Source of the DNA: Thermodesulfobacteriota bacterium
Lineage (GTDB): Bacteria; Desulfobacterota; Thermodesulfobacteria; Thermodesulfobacteriales; Thermodesulfatatoraceae
DNA length: 16,396 nucleotides
Assembly (NCBI GenBank): GCA_013154385.1
Contig: JAADCO010000093.1
Span: 1-16,396 of the forward strand
Direction: 5' to 3'
Below are positions 13,100 through 16,396 of this stretch, in pieces; the stretch's first letter is position 1, and each line of letters begins with the position of its first letter. The notes beneath the pieces are model-generated. The model had not been told where the DNA came from. It saw only the letters and a list, made by a program, of their open reading frames with translations, and did not search any database. Position numbers and translations under genes: made by a program.

Positions 13100-14765
13100 G
13101 GCTCATCTCCCAGAAAAGGGGTCTTCCGTGCGGACACGAGTTCAGGCCCTTTTCCCTGAGCTCTTCCACCAGGTCCTCGATCTCCCGGGCCGCGGGTCTT
13201 TCCCCGGCCTTGCGCGCCGCCCGGCAGGCCATGCGCGAAAGGGTCTCGTGCAGGATGCGCCCCGGTTCCTTGACCAGGGCCTCTTCGAGGATCTCCACCA
13301 GCGCCGCCACACCCTCTTCCCCCAAAAGGGCCGGGACCGTGCGCACCAGTATCTCCTGCGGCCCGGCGAAGTCGAACGCGTAGCCCAGGCGCTCGAAGAA
13401 GGCCCGGTGGGCCTCGAGCCGCTCAAGCGCCTCGGCCGAAAGGGTGAGGACCTGCGGGAGGAGGAGCTTCTGGGGCTTTAAGCCCTCTTTTTCGTAGCTT
13501 TCGCGGAGCCTTTCGAAGAGGAGCCGTTCGTGCGCCGCGTGGAAGTCGAGGACGAGGAGGCCCGTTGGGGTCTCGCAGAGGAAGAACTCCCGGCCCAGCG
13601 GGGCGAGGGCCCTGATCTCCCGCGGTCGGTAGAGGGCGCCGGGTTCCGCCACCTTCGTCTCCCAGAGGCTTTCAGCCGGCGCCTCCCCTTCGATGGACCG
13701 GGTCTCTTTGGCCGTTTGCCCTTCGGGCGGCCCGAGCGGCAGGTCCTCTTCCTCGTCTCCGGGCGGCGTCGGCAGGGAGACCCTGGGGCTCAGGATATCG
13801 ACGAGCGCCTCGCGCACGAGGCGAAAGATCTCCCTTTCCTCGCGAAAGCGCACCTCGGCCTTGCTCGGATGGACGTTTACGTCCACCAGCTCCGGGGGGA
13901 GCGAGAGCGCAAGGAGGAGGGCCGGATGCTTCCCCCTGGTGAAGGCCACGGAGAGCCCTTCCAGGGCCGCGGAGAGGAGGATCCGGTCCTTGATCACCCG
14001 GTTGTTCACCAGGAAGTAGAAGTGCCGCGTGGTGGGAAAGCTTGCGTCCGAGCGCGAGAGGATGACCTCCAGGCGATAGGGCCCCCTTTCCGAGACCTCT
14101 ACGGTGAAGTCTTCGGGGGAGAGCCCGGTGAGATGGGCCAGGACACCCACGCGCCCCTCTTGCCGCTCGTAGGAGAAGCTCAGGCGCCCCCTGGTCTTGA
14201 GGCTCAGGTCCACCGCGGGGTTTTCGAGGGCGAGGAGTTTCACCGTTTCGGTGATGCGGCTCCCTTCGGCGCGCGGGCCCTTGAGGAAGGTCCGCCGCGC
14301 AGGCACGTTCTTGAAGAGGTCTCGCACCTCAACGATCGTGCCCCGGGGATGCCCGCACTCCTTGAAGGAGATCTCGCGGCCGAAGTCCACGCGGAGCCTG
14401 GCCCCGAGGAGGGCCCCTTCGGCGCGCGAGGAGATCGTCAGGCGGGAGACCGCGGCAATGGCGGAAAGGGCCTCGCCCCTGAACCCCCAGGTCCTTATGC
14501 GCAGGAGGTCCTCTTCGTCGGCGATCTTGCTCGTGGCGTGCGGGAGATAGCAGCGCTTTAGGTCTTCGGGTTCCATGCCGTGGCCGTCGTCGCGCACGCG
14601 GATGAGGGAGACACCGCCGTCTTCCACCTCCACCTCTACCTTGCGGGCCCGGGCGTCGAAGGCGTTTTCCACCAGCTCCTTGACCACCGAGGCGGGCCGT
14701 TCGATCACTTCTCCCGCGGCGATCTTGCGGGCGATCTCCTCCGGGAGGATCCTGATGCGCGGCAT
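13065..14765 (-). CDS. mutL: DNA mismatch repair protein MutL, endonuclease type
   Basis: Mismatch repair ATPase that links MutS to strand incision. The N-terminal GHKL ATPase shows E33/N34 (LVENAFDA), DDGHGM, PHATSKI and GFRGEALSA. The C-terminal domain keeps a nicking endonuclease site: D407-F-H-A-A-H-E413 (usual form DQHAxxE), ACRAARKAG and C544-PHGRP. A strand-incising MutL fits bacteria lacking MutH and Dam. The 566-residue length is within the normal range, with a short linker at about 330-375. The Gln to Phe change in DFHA is unusual, but the predicted metal-binding Asp, His and Glu remain. ATG at 14763-14765 with only a modest GGA upstream. Downstream miaA starts inside its last 35 bp. 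Confidence 0.96.
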   Translation of the reverse strand: MPRIRILPEEIARKIAAGEVIERPASVVKELVENAFDARARKVEVEVEDGGVSLIRVRDDGHGMEPEDLKRCYLPHATSKIADEEDLLRIRTWGFRGEALSAIAAVSRLTISSRAEGALLGARLRVDFGREISFKECGHPRGTIVEVRDLFKNVPARRTFLKGPRAEGSRITETVKLLALENPAVDLSLKTRGRLSFSYERQEGRVGVLAHLTGLSPEDFTVEVSERGPYRLEVILSRSDASFPTTRHFYFLVNNRVIKDRILLSAALEGLSVAFTRGKHPALLLALSLPPELVDVNVHPSKAEVRFREEREIFRLVREALVDILSPRVSLPTPPGDEEEDLPLGPPEGQTAKETRSIEGEAPAESLWETKVAEPGALYRPREIRALAPLGREFFLCETPTGLLVLDFHAAHERLLFERLRESYEKEGLKPQKLLLPQVLTLSAEALERLEAHRAFFERLGYAFDFAGPQEILVRTVPALLGEEGVAALVEILEEALVKEPGRILHETLSRMACRAARKAGERPAAREIEDLVEELREKGLNSCPHGRPLFWEMSLEEIRKRFGRT

Positions 14766-14840
14766 ATTTCCAATTTAACCCATCTCCGCCAAGTTGCGCC
14801 TCTTCCGAAAGAACTTAAACTTCAGGCGCGGGGAGAGGCC
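14766..14840. promoter_or_regulatory. Divergent intergenic region between mutL and trmH
   Basis: 75 bp that must hold the 5' signals of both genes. It is somewhat AT-richer than the coding DNA (AATTTAA near 14771, ACTTAAACTT near 14813). I can propose no pair of -35/-10 boxes with confidence. A GGGGAGAGG ribosome binding site for trmH sits at its right end. Confidence 0.4.
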
Positions 14841-15461
14841 ATGAAAGAACACCTGGTTGTGGAAACGAGGCTGGCGCGCATCAACGACGTGCTCGACCGG
14901 AGGCAACCGGACCTGCGCGTCTTCATGGAGCGCGTGGTCAACTATCACAACGTGAGCGCCATCCTGCGCACGGCAGACGCCGTGGGGGTGCTGCACGTCC
15001 ACTACTTTCACGAGGACGATCTGCCCATCAACGACGCGGTGACCCGCGGGGCGCATCAATGGCTCATCCTCCACCGCGAGGAGAACGTGGCCGAGGGGCT
15101 CAGGCGTCTCAAGGCCTCCGGTTTCCAGATCGTGGCCACCGGGCTCTTCCCGGAGACGGTCCACTTTCGCGAGGTGGACTACACCCGCCCCACGGTGATC
15201 GTCGTGGGCCACGAGTTGCTGGGCATCTCCGAGGAGGTGCGTGAGGAGGCCGACATCATCGTCAAGATCCCCATGTACGGCATGGTCCAGAGCCTCAACG
15301 TGTCCGTGGCCACGGCGGTGGTGCTCTACGAGGCCGAAAGACAGCGGGTGGCCGCGGGTTTCTACGACACCCCGCGCCTCAGCGAGGAAGAGCGGCGGGA
15401 GATCCTCGACCGCTGGACCCACGAGCACGTCATTCGCAAGAAGGCCCGCGGTCGGATCTGA
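14841..15461 (+). CDS. trmH: SpoU-family tRNA 2'-O-ribose methyltransferase, probably TrmH (Gm18)
   Basis: SPOUT (trefoil-knot) methyltransferase that uses SAM to methylate a ribose 2'-OH, most likely G18 of tRNA. It is 206 residues. Motif 1 is NYHNVSAILRTADAVGV, with N34 and the catalytic Arg R43. Motif 2 is VIVVGHELLGIS. Motif 3 is IPMYGMVQSLNVSVATAVV, followed by LYE. The C-terminal extension is basic (HEHVIRKKARGRI), as in TrmH. The absence of an N-terminal L30-like domain argues against RlmB. ATG at 14841 is chosen for the GGGGAGAGG just upstream and because motif 1 sits at the expected distance. The frame is open further upstream but covers mutL antisense sequence. The last 32 bp overlap convergent prmC. 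Confidence 0.9.
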   Translation: MKEHLVVETRLARINDVLDRRQPDLRVFMERVVNYHNVSAILRTADAVGVLHVHYFHEDDLPINDAVTRGAHQWLILHREENVAEGLRRLKASGFQIVATGLFPETVHFREVDYTRPTVIVVGHELLGISEEVREEADIIVKIPMYGMVQSLNVSVATAVVLYEAERQRVAAGFYDTPRLSEEERREILDRWTHEHVIRKKARGRI

Positions 15462-16296
15462 GCCCGGCCACCAGCACCCGGTCGTGGCCCAGGAGATCCC
15501 GCGCAAAGGAGCATTCGTAGCCCAGGCTTCGGGCGAGTTCTTCCACCTTTTCCCTCTGCCGATAGCCGATCTCGAGGAAGACCAGGCCCCCGGGCCGCAG
15601 GAAGCGCGGGGCCTCCTCGAGCGTGCGCCTGATGAAGGAAAGCCCGTCCCTTCCCCCGAGCAGGGCTTCGCGCGGTTCGTGTTCCCGGACCTCCGGGGCC
15701 AGGGAGGCCCATTCCTCCGGCGCCACGTAGGGAGGGTTGCTCACGAGCGCCCGGAAATAGGGGCGCGGTTTGACGGCCTCGAGCCAGTCCCCGCGGAAGA
15801 AGAAGACCTTTCCCTCAAGGCCCAGACGCCTGCGGTTCTTGAGGGCCACTTCCAGGGCCGCCGCACTCTTTTCCACGCCGAAGACCCGGAGCTTTGGGGC
15901 CTCGAGCGCCAGCGTGAGGGAGACGCAACCGGAGCCCACTCCCAGCTCGAGCACCGGTTCCGCGCGGTTTCCCACGTGCTCGAGCACGCTTTCGATGAGG
16001 ATTTCGGTCTCCGGCCGCGGGATGAGCACCCCCGGGGAGACCAGGAAGGGGCGACCGAAGAACTCCACCTCGCCGAGGATGTAGGCCAGGGGGACGCCGC
16101 GGGCCCGCTCCTCCATCATCCTCAGGAATCGCCGCCGGGTTTCCTCCGGGACCTCGGGCTGGAGATAGACCTCCGGCAGGCGCTTTCCCAGGAGATGGGC
16201 CAGGGCGAGGAGGGCCTCGCGCCGGGCCTCCTCCGCGGAGAGCCCGCCCTGACAAAGGAGACGCTCGCCCAGGGCCAGGAGATCGCGGGTCTTCAT
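15430..16296 (-). CDS. prmC: Peptide chain release factor N5-glutamine methyltransferase
   Basis: SAM-dependent enzyme that methylates the Gln of the GGQ motif in RF1 and RF2, so the prfB product is a likely substrate. It is 288 residues. An N-terminal helical domain covers about 1-75. The catalytic domain has GVLIPRPETE, SAM motif I VLELGVGSGC (115-124), the catalytic tetrapeptide N187-P-P-Y (VSNPPYV), EHEPREALLGGRDGL and a C-terminal EIGYRQREKVEEL. The ATG at 16294-16296 overlaps the stop of an upstream frame as ATGA, with GGAAGG immediately adjacent, suggesting coupled translation. In many bacteria prfA precedes prmC, but the visible upstream tail does not look like RF1. The 3' end overlaps trmH by 32 bp. 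Confidence 0.95.
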   Translation of the reverse strand: MKTRDLLALGERLLCQGGLSAEEARREALLALAHLLGKRLPEVYLQPEVPEETRRRFLRMMEERARGVPLAYILGEVEFFGRPFLVSPGVLIPRPETEILIESVLEHVGNRAEPVLELGVGSGCVSLTLALEAPKLRVFGVEKSAAALEVALKNRRRLGLEGKVFFFRGDWLEAVKPRPYFRALVSNPPYVAPEEWASLAPEVREHEPREALLGGRDGLSFIRRTLEEAPRFLRPGGLVFLEIGYRQREKVEELARSLGYECSFARDLLGHDRVLVAGLRSDRGPSCE

Positions 16297-16396
16297 CCTT
16301 CCAGGATGTGCAGGCGGTTGCTCAGGGAGAACCCCCTGAGGCGGGTCTCCAGGGGGAGCCCGCGGGTCTGGAGGAGGACCCAGTGGCTCATCCCCA
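16293..16396 (-). CDS. C-terminal end of an unidentified protein upstream of prmC (partial)
   Basis: A minus-strand frame is open from the window edge to TGA at 16293-16295, which overlaps the prmC start as ATGA. The visible 33 residues include HWVLLQTRGLPLETRLRGF and end SNRLHILEG. Nearly all codons end in G or C, as in real genes here, and the stop placement matches the coupling style of the neighbourhood. It is too short to assign. It does not resemble the C-terminus of RF1, the usual gene before prmC. Confidence 0.55.
   Translation of the reverse strand, partial: GMSHWVLLQTRGLPLETRLRGFSLSNRLHILEG

Noticed and set aside
13530..14561. A 343-codon plus-strand frame opposite mutL, and similar frames opposite ribD (5442-6554) and prfB (11332-12126).
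   Set aside because: All are in the same aligned antisense phase, with no ribosome binding site, no recognisable domain, and a composition dictated by the sense gene.
14580..14840. N-terminal extension of TrmH by 87 residues.
   Set aside because: The extension is mutL antisense sequence. ATG 14841 has a good GGGGAGAGG and places the SpoU motif 1 at the usual distance.
1..16396. Mobile elements, CRISPR arrays, toxin-antitoxin or defence genes.
   Set aside because: No transposase, integrase, repeat array, attachment-site duplication at the tRNA or composition break was found. The tRNA has no partial copy nearby.

Overview
The window is about 16.4 kb of very compact, GC-rich bacterial chromosome. 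Third codon positions are strongly biased to G or C, and almost everything visible is housekeeping. The organism is probably an anaerobic, possibly thermophilic Gram-negative bacterium, and a lineage such as Thermodesulfobacteriota fits. This is inferred from several things: outer-membrane lipoprotein and murein enzymes (Lnt, MltB-like), a corrinoid-reactivating ferredoxin/ASKHA protein of the kind found in Wood-Ljungdahl and methyltransferase users, cobalamin synthesis (CobD), a 2-phosphosulfolactate phosphatase, and Glu/Lys/Arg-rich proteins. I cannot name a genus. There is no insertion sequence, prophage, CRISPR array or island boundary.

Layout, left to right. (1) 1-1322, plus strand: the 3' part of cobD, coupled by a GTGA overlap to a comB-family phosphatase. 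(2) 1282-4990, minus strand: a five-gene chain read right to left (single-domain response regulator, MltB-like lytic transglycosylase, M24 peptidase, endonuclease V, ispD) in which each gene overlaps the next. Its promoter probably lies in the AT-rich gap 4991-5222. (3) 5223-8564, minus strand: tRNA-Ala(GGC), a 66-residue unknown protein, a RACo-like 2Fe-2S/ASKHA protein and ribD. (4) 8682-12144, plus strand: a CorC-like CBS protein, lnt and prfB. The prfB gene needs a programmed +1 frameshift. (5) 12098-14765, minus strand: mutL then miaA. (6) 14841-15461, plus strand: trmH. (7) 15430-16396, minus strand: prmC, preceded by the C-terminal end of an unidentified gene.

Functional links: CorC and Lnt belong to the envelope, in the same order as in E. 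coli. PrfB and PrmC act together, because PrmC methylates the GGQ glutamine of release factors. MiaA and TrmH modify tRNA. CobD and the RACo-like protein both point to corrinoid metabolism.

The most unusual aspects are structural or contextual. All three convergent gene pairs overlap at their 3' ends (41, 47 and 32 bp), leaving no room for intrinsic terminators. The small unknown gene starts 13 nt behind a tRNA without a clear ribosome binding site. The comB-family phosphatase is translationally coupled to cobD. I found no convincing wholly new multi-gene system; the cobD-comB pair and the tRNA/66-aa/RACo-like unit are the best candidates for undescribed biology.
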